From a virus: a DNA stretch of 64,000 nt. Shown piece after piece: positions 1-5,745 of this stretch (the first letter of the stretch is position 1; each line of letters begins with the position of its first letter). The notes below the pieces were generated by a model that did not search any database, was not told the origin of the DNA, and was given only the letters and a program-made list of their open reading frames with translations. The stretch covers positions 58,409-122,408 of the IMG/VR virus record IMGVR_UViG_3300030390_002309; one strand, written 5' to 3'. The translations under genes were made by a program, and so were the position numbers.

Positions 1-101
1 GGTGCTTAATTAAGCAGCCATCGCCATGTTAACATGTTCGCCTGTTATTGCGTTGATCTTCATTATATCCTTATCATCATGTCAAATACCTGTTCATCCC
101 C
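1..101 (-). ncRNA. ssrA: tmRNA coding piece (permuted two-piece tmRNA), cut by the window edge
   Basis: The mature 5' end is at 101 and reads GGGGATG, followed by a D-loop-like segment (AACAGGTATTTGAC) that aligns with the 5' end of bacterial tmRNAs. GGGGATG pairs over 7 bp with CATCTCC of the acceptor piece (200-194), including a G3-U70 wobble. A P2-like helix is possible: 79-75 with 228-224 and 68-62 with 241-235. A tag reading frame follows (51-10). Its stop codon lies in a self-complementary stem (about 19-1) like helix P5 of E. coli tmRNA. The piece continues past base 1, so its 3' end is unknown. Because the acceptor piece lies upstream, the gene order is circularly permuted. Confidence 0.88.
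10..51 (-). other. tmRNA proteolysis-tag reading frame
   Basis: Resume codon GCA at 51-49. The frame encodes AITGEHVNMAMAA and ends with TAA at 12-10. The C-terminal Ala-Ala and hydrophobic last residues fit SsrA degrons read by ClpXP, which usually end in LAA, VAA or AAA. The resume codon is chosen by analogy with GCA in E. coli. The preceding AUG-AAG-AUC-AAC codons are in frame but are probably not translated as tag. Confidence 0.75.
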
Positions 102-106
102 ATTTG

Positions 107-178
107 TAGCCCGACGGAGAATCGAACTCCGGTTACATGGATGAAAACCATGCGTCCTAACCACTAGACGACCGGGCC
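107..178 (-). tRNA. tRNA-Glu (anticodon UUC)
   Basis: A complete cloverleaf of 72 bases: acceptor GGCCCGG with TCGGGCT (two G-U pairs), anticodon stem CATGG/CCATG with loop TTTTCAT (anticodon TTC at 145-143), and T arm CGGAG/CTCCG with TTCGATT. Discriminator A107. No CCA is encoded. It sits in the intervening segment of the permuted tmRNA, 14 bases after the acceptor piece and 5 bases before the coding piece. Its 5' and 3' maturation would therefore also help to separate the two tmRNA pieces. Confidence 0.95.
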
Positions 179-189
179 AATTTCCTACT

Positions 190-248
190 TAGTGGAGATG
201 GTGGGAGTCGAACCCACGTCCATTAATGCAGCTAATATAACTACTAAC
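190..248 (-). ncRNA. ssrA: tmRNA acceptor piece (permuted two-piece tmRNA)
   Basis: The segment 221-190 reads GGACGTGGGTTCGACT then CCCACCATCTCCACTA, which matches the 3' end of tmRNA almost base for base: T stem GTGGG/CCCAC, T loop TTCGACT, acceptor strand CATCTCC, discriminator A193. CTA is encoded instead of CCA, so CCA must be added. The 5' part supplies the 3' strands of the P2-like helix (241-235 and 228-224). The 5' boundary is estimated from the -10-type promoter at 256-264. Only about 75 bases separate this piece from the stop codon at 266, so a normal one-piece tmRNA cannot fit upstream. Confidence 0.88.
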
Positions 249-255
249 GATCATT

Positions 256-265
256 TATAAATATG
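256..265 (-). promoter_or_regulatory. late-type promoter for the tmRNA/tRNA locus
   Basis: Minus strand CATATTTATA lies directly after the stop codon of the gene ending at 266. The same CATATTTATA core precedes the genes starting at 12090, 15494 and 39999. No -33 box is seen at the spacing used by the replication promoters. It would start transcription near 248, just ahead of the acceptor piece. Confidence 0.55.
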
Positions 266-829
266 CTACTTCAATCGTATATACTTCTTACCACCTTTAA
301 AATATATTGTACCAATTGGTATTTCATCTGTCAATGCCTTTCCTAACATATCATATGCTATATCATTATACCATCTAATACCATCTTCTTCAATTACAAA
401 TCCAGGAATTCCTGTAGGAGTATTTCTCAACATTACAACCCATGTAAATAAATTGAAATCATATACTACCGAGTCACAGTAATTACACATCATTATTGTT
501 GAATCTAATTGATATATAAAAGCATCATAACATAATTTAACTGTATCTGATATTTGTATTAATGGAAATGAGTATGGATTATTTCCTTGACCTACATAAC
601 ATGCAACATCATTACATGCAGTGAAGCTCCAATCTATTGCACCTACCATATTACCTATACCACCTGAACTTGGAGTTACAGTTAATGTTGTATTTGGAAA
701 TATTGAATATGATAAAGAGTCACACCAATTATTAGTTTGTGCCTGTGACCTTGTTGACCATAATGTCAATACTGCTAGCCAAAATATAGCTACTATAAAA
801 TAGCCTTTGTTCTTGTTAATTTTTTTCAT
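266..829 (-). CDS. secreted protein with a short T9SS-like C-terminal tail
   Basis: 187 residues. The N-terminus (about 1-31) is a signal peptide: Lys-rich start, hydrophobic stretch, cut near SQAQ. The body is rich in Cys and aromatic residues and has no recognised domain. The last about 30 residues read YDMLGKAL...IPIGTIYF...KKYIRLK. They closely resemble the end of the Omp28-like protein at 63539-64000 (YDMLGRE...LPKGMYI...KKYIKLK) and the Por secretion tail of Bacteroidota. I infer export through Sec and then possibly the host T9SS. Start chosen at the Met before the signal peptide. Confidence 0.7.
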   Translation of the reverse strand: MKKINKNKGYFIVAIFWLAVLTLWSTRSQAQTNNWCDSLSYSIFPNTTLTVTPSSGGIGNMVGAIDWSFTACNDVACYVGQGNNPYSFPLIQISDTVKLCYDAFIYQLDSTIMMCNYCDSVVYDFNLFTWVVMLRNTPTGIPGFVIEEDGIRWYNDIAYDMLGKALTDEIPIGTIYFKGGKKYIRLK

Positions 830-837
830 TTTTTCTT

Positions 838-1185
838 TTAAATAAATATTTCTGCCCCATTTTCATTATCTTCAAATACCGAGACATAGTTGCATTTGAA
901 CTCTTCTAATATTTCCTTCGCCAACATTTCACATGACTTGGCTCCGAACTCATGAGTTCTAGATTCAGAGTTAAAATATTCATGTTCTAGATATTGTATA
1001 ATATCTCGTTTGAACATAATAAACTCTACATCTCTATCATCATGATGTACTTCTTTCTTAGCAGTTATAAACCATTTATGTCTATGCATGTTTGCTAAGA
1101 ATCCTACTTCAGGAAATACAGCTTCAGCATCTGGCCAATTATGTAATCCTTCTATTTCTAATTTTGCTATAACGTTTGTTTTCAT
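838..1185 (-). CDS. conserved phage protein, possibly 6-pyruvoyl-tetrahydropterin-synthase-like fold
   Basis: 115 residues. It carries GLHNWPDA, FLANMHRHKWF, a DR-EF-M segment and a C-terminal SCEMLA...VFEDNENGA block. I recall similar small proteins in cyanophages and other T4-like phages, but no firm function. The His-rich HRH motif with a later SCE and ED-ENGA pattern is reminiscent of QueD/PTPS proteins. This is resemblance only. A TTTG-N20 promoter ends 4 bases before the ATG, so the mRNA is probably leaderless. Confidence 0.7.
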   Translation of the reverse strand: MKTNVIAKLEIEGLHNWPDAEAVFPEVGFLANMHRHKWFITAKKEVHHDDRDVEFIMFKRDIIQYLEHEYFNSESRTHEFGAKSCEMLAKEILEEFKCNYVSVFEDNENGAEIFI

Positions 1186-1189
1186 ATAC

Positions 1190-1221
1190 TTAATATAATA
1201 AATTTATTTCAACTATCCAAA
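1190..1221 (-). promoter_or_regulatory. N20 promoter, TTTG class
   Basis: TTTG (1221-1218), exactly 20 bases, then TATATTAA (1197-1190). The internal TGAAA seen in most family members is present. The ATG at 1185 follows after 4 bases. Confidence 0.6.
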
Positions 1222-1763
1222 TAATCTTGAACTTTATTCCAATAATATGTTGTTGCATTTTTATTCATGCCTCGAGGGCCGCCATTCCAACATCTTGCAA
1301 TCTCTTCATCTGACGTTAAATTATAATGGTTACAATAAATTTCAAACATCTGTATTGATTTATATCTCATCCATCGATCATGATATACAAATCTTGCCAT
1401 CTTACCCTTTCGTTTTAATATCCTATTGACATCATCAACCATTGTCTTTCTTATCTGTAAACACCCTACTGCATCTTCACCTCTTGCATGTGCAGAATCA
1501 TTACCCAAACTCTCTACCATTATAAGAGCTGATAATAAATTGGTGGCATTGTATTGTATATCTATAGTATGTTCCCATATCTCTCGATCCCATATTAATG
1601 TATCAATTTCTAATAGTAAACTATCAATCTTATAATTTAAACTATCTGTTCGTATTTCTAAACTTTCAATTTGTTTTTCATAGTGAACTAAAGATGATAT
1701 TGTCCATACTGAACCTAAGAATATTAAGGCAATGTATAAAAATACTTGTACTGAATTTTTCAT
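1209..1763 (-). CDS. membrane-anchored lytic transglycosylase / lysozyme-like endolysin
   Basis: About 184 residues. A single N-terminal membrane segment (about 5-25 from the chosen start) is followed by a short coiled coil, then an SLT-like domain. That domain shows MVES (candidate catalytic Glu), the GCLQI motif and RCWNGG, which together typify soluble-lytic-transglycosylase folds. It likely cuts peptidoglycan during lysis, with the signal anchor delivering it to the inner membrane. An upstream in-frame Met at 1805 would overlap the preceding gene, so I chose the ATG at 1763, one base after that gene's stop. A two-TM holin candidate lies at 3004-3231. Confidence 0.75.
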   Translation of the reverse strand: MKNSVQVFLYIALIFLGSVWTISSLVHYEKQIESLEIRTDSLNYKIDSLLLEIDTLIWDREIWEHTIDIQYNATNLLSALIMVESLGNDSAHARGEDAVGCLQIRKTMVDDVNRILKRKGKMARFVYHDRWMRYKSIQMFEIYCNHYNLTSDEEIARCWNGGPRGMNKNATTYYWNKVQDYLDS

Positions 1764-1764
1764 A

Positions 1765-2055
1765 TTATTTACGTTTTGTTTTATATTGTCTGATTTGTAC
1801 TTCAAATCCTAATTTTTGAAAGTTTGCATATAAAATATATATCTCCGGAGCAAATCCTGAATATATTTGACATTCACCTTTACCGTCAGTTAGTAATACT
1901 ATCTGATGAGCCCGTAGTGAATTACACATAGGTAGAAGTGACTTCAATGCTTCTGTAGCATATTTGAATGAATTTACCTCATCATTGATAAGATATAACT
2001 CCATACGTTTTCTTCTACGCCTTGGTATATTCCCAAATAACTCTGATATCTCCAT
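1765..2055 (-). CDS. clpS: ClpS-like adaptor of the Clp protease
   Basis: 96 residues, the usual ClpS length. LINDEVNSF (about 22-30) matches the ClpS signature L-NDDxxxF, in the N-E-V-N form typical of Bacteroidota. A helical stretch and a small-residue loop (DGKGECQIY) follow, then a final G-E-V-I strand as in ClpS. ClpS binds the N-domain of ClpA/ClpC and delivers N-degron substrates. A phage copy could redirect host proteolysis. It lies close to the tmRNA locus, whose products are also Clp substrates. Family call from motifs only. Confidence 0.72.
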   Translation of the reverse strand: MEISELFGNIPRRRRKRMELYLINDEVNSFKYATEALKSLLPMCNSLRAHQIVLLTDGKGECQIYSGFAPEIYILYANFQKLGFEVQIRQYKTKRK

Positions 2056-2087
2056 AGGTGGTGGTTGTTGTCCAATATGTCATAACT

Positions 2088-2300
2088 TTATTCTTGATGT
2101 TCTATTTTGTTAATTCCATAAGCTTGATACTTATGAATAAATTCTTTTGTAACCTCTGTTCTATGACCAATGCCATATGCTACTTTAGCTTCTATATTAT
2201 CGCCATTGTCATCTTGAACATATACTAAATATATATCTTGATGATCAGTTTGGCTCAACTCCGCTACATCTGTCTTCTTGCTTACTATTTTCCAGTTCAT
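2088..2300 (-). CDS. small hypothetical protein
   Basis: 70 residues, not recognised. The start at 2300 is preferred over an upstream Met at 2348 because AAAGGA lies 6 bases upstream and it shortens the overlap with the preceding gene (2245-2487) from 104 to 56 bases. Predicted soluble and mixed alpha/beta, with a DIYLVYVQDDNG strand pair. Confidence 0.6.
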   Translation of the reverse strand: MNWKIVSKKTDVAELSQTDHQDIYLVYVQDDNGDNIEAKVAYGIGHRTEVTKEFIHKYQAYGINKIEHQE

Positions 2301-2487
2301 CGACGATCCTTTGTAAAATTGCACATTTTTCATATTCTTCTTTTTCAATAAAATATTTAATCATGGAGTTTATGAATTTCATCTTTTTACCTGTATCAAA
2401 ACTTGGTGGCCATACATTGATCTTAGATATAACATCGTATACCTCTTCAATTGTAAGATCTAGATAATTCTCCACTAGTAACTCCAT
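2245..2487 (-). CDS. small protein with UVR-motif-like helix
   Basis: 80 residues. The C-terminal part, YFIEKEEYEKCAILQRIVDELE, is a helical segment resembling the UVR motif of UvrB/UvrC and ClpC (E-Y-E-A...L-I--L). A similar YFES-EDYEKC helix occurs in the 64-residue protein at 21521-21715. It could mediate protein-protein contact. Function unknown. It has its own TTTG-N20-TATATTTA promoter. Confidence 0.65.
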   Translation of the reverse strand: MELLVENYLDLTIEEVYDVISKINVWPPSFDTGKKMKFINSMIKYFIEKEEYEKCAILQRIVDELENSKQEDRCSGVEPN

Positions 2488-2504
2488 ATTCTTTTTATTT
2501 AATA

Positions 2505-2536
2505 TAAATATAAGAAAAATTTAGCGTACTAACAAA
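2505..2536 (-). promoter_or_regulatory. N20 promoter, TTTG class
   Basis: TTTG (2536-2533), 20 bases, TATATTTA (2512-2505). The gene start at 2487 lies 17 bases downstream of the -10 box. Confidence 0.65.
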
Positions 2537-2549
2537 TATTTGAGATGCT

Positions 2550-2687
2550 TTATTTGCCTTGCCCTCTATACTTTTTCTTGTAGTTTTTTGACTTCTTTGA
2601 ATTCGAAGTATTATTTTTTGAATGGATGCCTGGACGTTTCCTTTTTTTAGCATCTGTATGTGAAAATGTATTTACTCCTCTAGCCAT
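2550..2687 (-). CDS. small basic protein (45 residues)
   Basis: The ORF starts MARGVNTFSHTDAKKRKRPG and ends YRGQGK, with about one third Lys/Arg. The ATG overlaps the stop of the upstream gene (TAATG), which supports translational coupling. I recall near-identical small ARGVNT-K proteins in other Bacteroidota phages. Nucleic-acid binding is an inference from the charge. Confidence 0.75.
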   Translation of the reverse strand: MARGVNTFSHTDAKKRKRPGIHSKNNTSNSKKSKNYKKKYRGQGK

Positions 2688-3007
2688 TATGAAACATCCA
2701 TATTATCATTATGACTTGCGTCAATACCCTTGTCTTGTAATTTTTTAACTATCATGTCAAGTTTATCGTCATCTCCAGAATTATATCTCATTGGTAAACC
2801 ATTTGGCCAAATGTTTATGCCCAATTCCTTCATTAACTCTTCTGTCTCTTTTATACTTAGTTTTGAATCGTGGCTTTTTTTAGCATCTGAATATACATAT
2901 GTGCCATAAAATCTACCACCTTGTTCTGTATATACTATAGTTATTTTTTCTGGTAATGGTGCCATTCTTATTGGAATCTCAGATAATATGTCTTTCAATT
3001 TCATCAT
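2687..3007 (-). CDS. late protein with capsid-targeting-like N-terminus
   Basis: 106 residues. It begins MMKLKDILSE, the N-terminal element shared by five genes between 2.7 and 15.5 kb. The element ends in a (I/L)xE site like that cut by the T4 prohead protease. The rest is not recognised; it has a strand-rich start (ITIVYTEQGGRFYGTY) and a helical C-terminal half. Start may be either of two tandem ATGs (3007 or 3004), which overlap the upstream stop. Confidence 0.65.
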   Translation of the reverse strand: MMKLKDILSEIPIRMAPLPEKITIVYTEQGGRFYGTYVYSDAKKSHDSKLSIKETEELMKELGINIWPNGLPMRYNSGDDDKLDMIVKKLQDKGIDASHNDNMDVS

Positions 3008-3231
3008 TTCTTATTTCCTGCAAATTTTTCTAATCCTGCAATTCCAAAACAACCTAATACGATAAGTGTGAATGAGTCATATATTGTTTCATTGATTACT
3101 AAGTCCTTTCCCAAATAACCTGTAAACAAGTCTAACAAGGCAAATAATACCATTACTAGGAACGCAATAAATCCTACCACATTCTTTTCATTCCACTCAT
3201 TATCATTTTTAAATATATTAAACATACCCAT
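3004..3231 (-). CDS. two-helix membrane protein, holin candidate
   Basis: 75 residues with two hydrophobic helices (about 18-40 and 50-66) separated by a short charged loop, and a Lys-rich C-terminus. This matches small phage holins in size and topology. The lysozyme-like gene at 1209-1763 is about 1.2 kb downstream. No sequence signature proves a holin role. Confidence 0.55.
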   Translation of the reverse strand: MGMFNIFKNDNEWNEKNVVGFIAFLVMVLFALLDLFTGYLGKDLVINETIYDSFTLIVLGCFGIAGLEKFAGNKK

Positions 3232-3233
3232 AT

Positions 3234-3539
3234 CTATCCTCTAGATTCGCCTTCTGCGAAATTCATTAATAGTTTTAATGTATCTGCTAATTCTTTACCC
3301 ATATCAGGTCCACTTGCTGCAACTGCTGCGCCAATGTATTGTCTCATATCATCTAGCATTGTTTCTGTACTATCCCATTTCTGGTCGATGTTAGATTTAA
3401 GTCTCATTGTTGAATAATCAACTTCATTAACTTGTTTAGCTTGATGTGCTGCAGTTACGCTACTTAATGTAGGTAACTTATCTCCGAACTTTCTATTTTC
3501 AAATCCCGGTGTACTTTCTAATAATTTTTTTAATTTCAT
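3234..3539 (-). CDS. late protein with capsid-targeting-like N-terminus
   Basis: 101 residues, starting MKLKKLLES. After the leader the protein is low-complexity and then helical (about 50-95), ending in acidic GESRG. LLE fits the T4 prohead protease rule. No known domain. It is closely spaced with its neighbours (4 bases from the upstream stop). Confidence 0.6.
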   Translation of the reverse strand: MKLKKLLESTPGFENRKFGDKLPTLSSVTAAHQAKQVNEVDYSTMRLKSNIDQKWDSTETMLDDMRQYIGAAVAASGPDMGKELADTLKLLMNFAEGESRG

Positions 3540-3543
3540 AATA

Positions 3544-3960
3544 TTACCTCTGTATATCTTTTAATGTTTTAGCTGCTGATTTAATATGAGATTCTAAGAA
3601 CTCTTGAGCTTTTTCTAATTCCATTCTCATTTTTTGTACATCATCTCTTTTGACTGCATCTTGGATCCAATCAATTGCATTACCTAAATCTCGTGCTTCC
3701 GTATGGTAATTAACATCTGTATATGATTCATATAAATCATTAAGAATTTGTATAAACTCTGGACTTGAAAATTTTGATAAATCTTCCGGTATTTTCATTT
3801 CAGCACTAAATCTTAACATGCCAACGTAGTCAAACTCGTTACTGTACATATCACCAGGTGTAAAGGCCTCTCTAATACTTGTCTTCTTTTGATGGCTAGT
3901 AACTTCATTTACTTTACTGTATTTGAAGTCTTTTATCCATTTGTGTGCGTTAAATTTCAT
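3544..3960 (-). CDS. hypothetical helical late protein
   Basis: 138 residues, mostly alpha-helical (about 60-138). The N-terminus (MKFNAHKWIKDFKYSKVNE) is basic and ends in VNE. It is longer than, but reminiscent of, the capsid-targeting leader of neighbouring genes. Function unknown. A late-type promoter lies 18 bases upstream. Confidence 0.6.
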   Translation of the reverse strand: MKFNAHKWIKDFKYSKVNEVTSHQKKTSIREAFTPGDMYSNEFDYVGMLRFSAEMKIPEDLSKFSSPEFIQILNDLYESYTDVNYHTEARDLGNAIDWIQDAVKRDDVQKMRMELEKAQEFLESHIKSAAKTLKDIQR

Positions 3961-3977
3961 TGTTCTTTCCTCTTTTA

Positions 3978-3987
3978 TATAAATATT
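3978..3987 (-). promoter_or_regulatory. late-type promoter
   Basis: Minus strand AATATTTATA, 18 bases before the ATG at 3960. It overlaps the stop codon of the thioredoxin-like gene. Confidence 0.45.
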
Positions 3988-4351
3988 AGAAGCTATCCAT
4001 TAATACTTCATCTATGGCACCCTGAACATCTTTTTTTGTTGCTGCCATATGAAAACTAATATCTGCTTGGAATCTTTTTACTTCTTCTCCGTTATTAAAA
4101 ATAATAATTGTAGGTACAACTACTATTTTCCACTTTTGTTGTAGTTCTTTATCTACAGCTATATCAGCAGTTAATTTTGCTGCATCGCCTAATTTTGAAA
4201 ACCATTCTACATCATTTGCAGAATTCCATCCAGCATTAAAATGAACTACTGTTAGGTCATTGGTTATCTTTATAGTCTGTGCTGTTATACCACTGCTACA
4301 TAGTAATACTAATAAGTATCCACCAAATAATTTCCATATTGTATTCTTCAT
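3986..4351 (-). CDS. exported thioredoxin-fold protein lacking the CxxC pair
   Basis: 121 residues. A signal peptide (about 1-25, cut near TAQ) precedes a thioredoxin fold: VVHFNAGW at the strand where WCGPC normally follows, then the cis-Pro segment VVPTIIIFNNGEEV. The active-site Cys residues are replaced (GWNSAND), so it cannot act as a disulfide reductase. It more likely binds a partner in the periplasm. The fold is clear from the motifs; the role is unknown. Confidence 0.72.
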   Translation of the reverse strand: MKNTIWKLFGGYLLVLLCSSGITAQTIKITNDLTVVHFNAGWNSANDVEWFSKLGDAAKLTADIAVDKELQQKWKIVVVPTIIIFNNGEEVKRFQADISFHMAATKKDVQGAIDEVLMDSF

Positions 4352-4363
4352 AACTTGCTCTCC

Positions 4364-4648
4364 TTATCTAAGTCTATCAATTTTTTCTTCTAATCGTTTA
4401 ATATCTTCTTTGATCTCAGCAACATCATCTGCCGTTGTCTGAATTGTTTGTCTAATCAATTGATCTTTCATATCATATTCCATACGTGATATTTCTGGAC
4501 TAGGTGGTACTGGTAATTCTTTTGCTTCTTGTATATCTGCTTGAAGCGCAAACCACATACCTACCACAGTTGCTATAGCTACTGCAATTCCTGCTAATGT
4601 TTTTATACTTACATTTAAACTCGTATCCTCATTTAATTCTTTTGCCAT
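4364..4648 (-). CDS. membrane protein with C-terminal coiled coil
   Basis: 94 residues. One membrane helix (about 16-36) is followed by a Pro-rich hinge (ELPVPPSPE) and a charged coiled coil (about 60-94, DVAEIKEDIKRLEEKIDRL). The layout resembles phage lysis accessory proteins (holin or i-spanin type), but no family signature is seen. Confidence 0.55.
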   Translation of the reverse strand: MAKELNEDTSLNVSIKTLAGIAVAIATVVGMWFALQADIQEAKELPVPPSPEISRMEYDMKDQLIRQTIQTTADDVAEIKEDIKRLEEKIDRLR

Positions 4649-4664
4649 TGTCTCTTCCCTGTTA

Positions 4665-5726
4665 CTAAAATATTATATAGTTAACGCCTACACTAAAATC
4701 GTGCCAATTACGATTCCAGTACTTATTATATTTCCCTTCTAAAAATATACCTAAACTTTTATTAAACTTATGTCCAAATATTAAACCACCACTATAATCA
4801 AACCACTGACCGCCATTGTATTTATGGTATGAGAACTGGCTATTGTCATTATAATGAAATGGTAATAAATTACCCCATGAATGTAACCAAAATGTTTTTG
4901 TATAATGATAAAAGTCAAATCCAATTACTAATGAATGTTGCAAAGTATTATCTTGACCATCTCTTTTTCTTTCCGTGTAATCTGCTAACATTTTAGGTAT
5001 GACTACACCTTCCCAAATTTCCGAACTTGTTGCAACTGAATTACCTGATGGGTCTAAATATTCAACTCCACCCTGTCCATCAAATTCTACACTATATCCT
5101 TCTTGTATAGCTAAGAATGTATAATGTAAGTTGCCATTATCTAATAACCATTCTTCTAATGGATTATATCCATATGGTTCTGATAATCTCTGTGCTGCTC
5201 CTATATTAAAAGATAACTTACTGCCTACATTATATCTATATCTCTCTGATGCCTCAAAGTATCTAATATCAGCAAACCCATCTTCTAAATATTCTACCTT
5301 TGCAATCCAATCATCAGCAACATATCTTAAAAAATGATGTTGATTTAAAAAAGATTGTCCTTGTTGTCGTTTCCAATCAACTTCAAATAGAAATTCAAAT
5401 CCTTTAACCTTTCCAATAGTTGCTGCATCTGAATATGAATTTTCTGTACCATCATAAAATACATCTGCTCTATTTTCATATCCTAGTCTAGCTATCTTCC
5501 TTAAACCTAATGTCATTGAATAATCAAATGGAGTTTCAATTGTTGTTGTAGTTAATCCATTTGTAACACTATATACATCTAAATCTGATACTGAATTACC
5601 TCCATTTATTGCTCCATAAAATGTTGCAAATTTGAATGTCTTTTTAAGATCAATCTGACCACAGCATTTCTTTGGAGCTGCACATCCAACTAAAACAACT
5701 AATAATAAAACTAATATTTTTTTCAT
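4665..5726 (-). CDS. outer-membrane beta-barrel-like lipoprotein
   Basis: 353 residues. A signal peptide with a lipobox (LVGC, Cys at about 15) is followed by a body of alternating polar/aromatic strands and a C-terminal aromatic residue (SVGVNYIIF). These are typical of outer-membrane barrels. GHKFNKSLGIFLEGKYN and similar strand pairs support the barrel reading. A phage copy could alter the infected cell surface, for example for superinfection exclusion. That role is inference. It lies next to the T9SS repeat protein. Confidence 0.6.
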   Translation of the reverse strand: MKKILVLLLVVLVGCAAPKKCCGQIDLKKTFKFATFYGAINGGNSVSDLDVYSVTNGLTTTTIETPFDYSMTLGLRKIARLGYENRADVFYDGTENSYSDAATIGKVKGFEFLFEVDWKRQQGQSFLNQHHFLRYVADDWIAKVEYLEDGFADIRYFEASERYRYNVGSKLSFNIGAAQRLSEPYGYNPLEEWLLDNGNLHYTFLAIQEGYSVEFDGQGGVEYLDPSGNSVATSSEIWEGVVIPKMLADYTERKRDGQDNTLQHSLVIGFDFYHYTKTFWLHSWGNLLPFHYNDNSQFSYHKYNGGQWFDYSGGLIFGHKFNKSLGIFLEGKYNKYWNRNWHDFSVGVNYIIF

Positions 5727-5745
5727 CTTACTCTTTCCCTTTTAC

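Noticed and set aside
190-221. Phage attachment site made of a host ssrA 3' end
   Set aside because: Integration sites often copy the tmRNA 3' end, but here the 5' half and tag are also present next to it and pair with it, and no integrase is seen in the window.
190-265. A second ordinary tRNA gene upstream of tRNA-Glu
   Set aside because: The T arm and 3' acceptor strand are perfect, but no matching 5' acceptor strand or anticodon arm exists upstream. The partner strand GGGGATG lies downstream at 101-95, which gives a permuted tmRNA instead.
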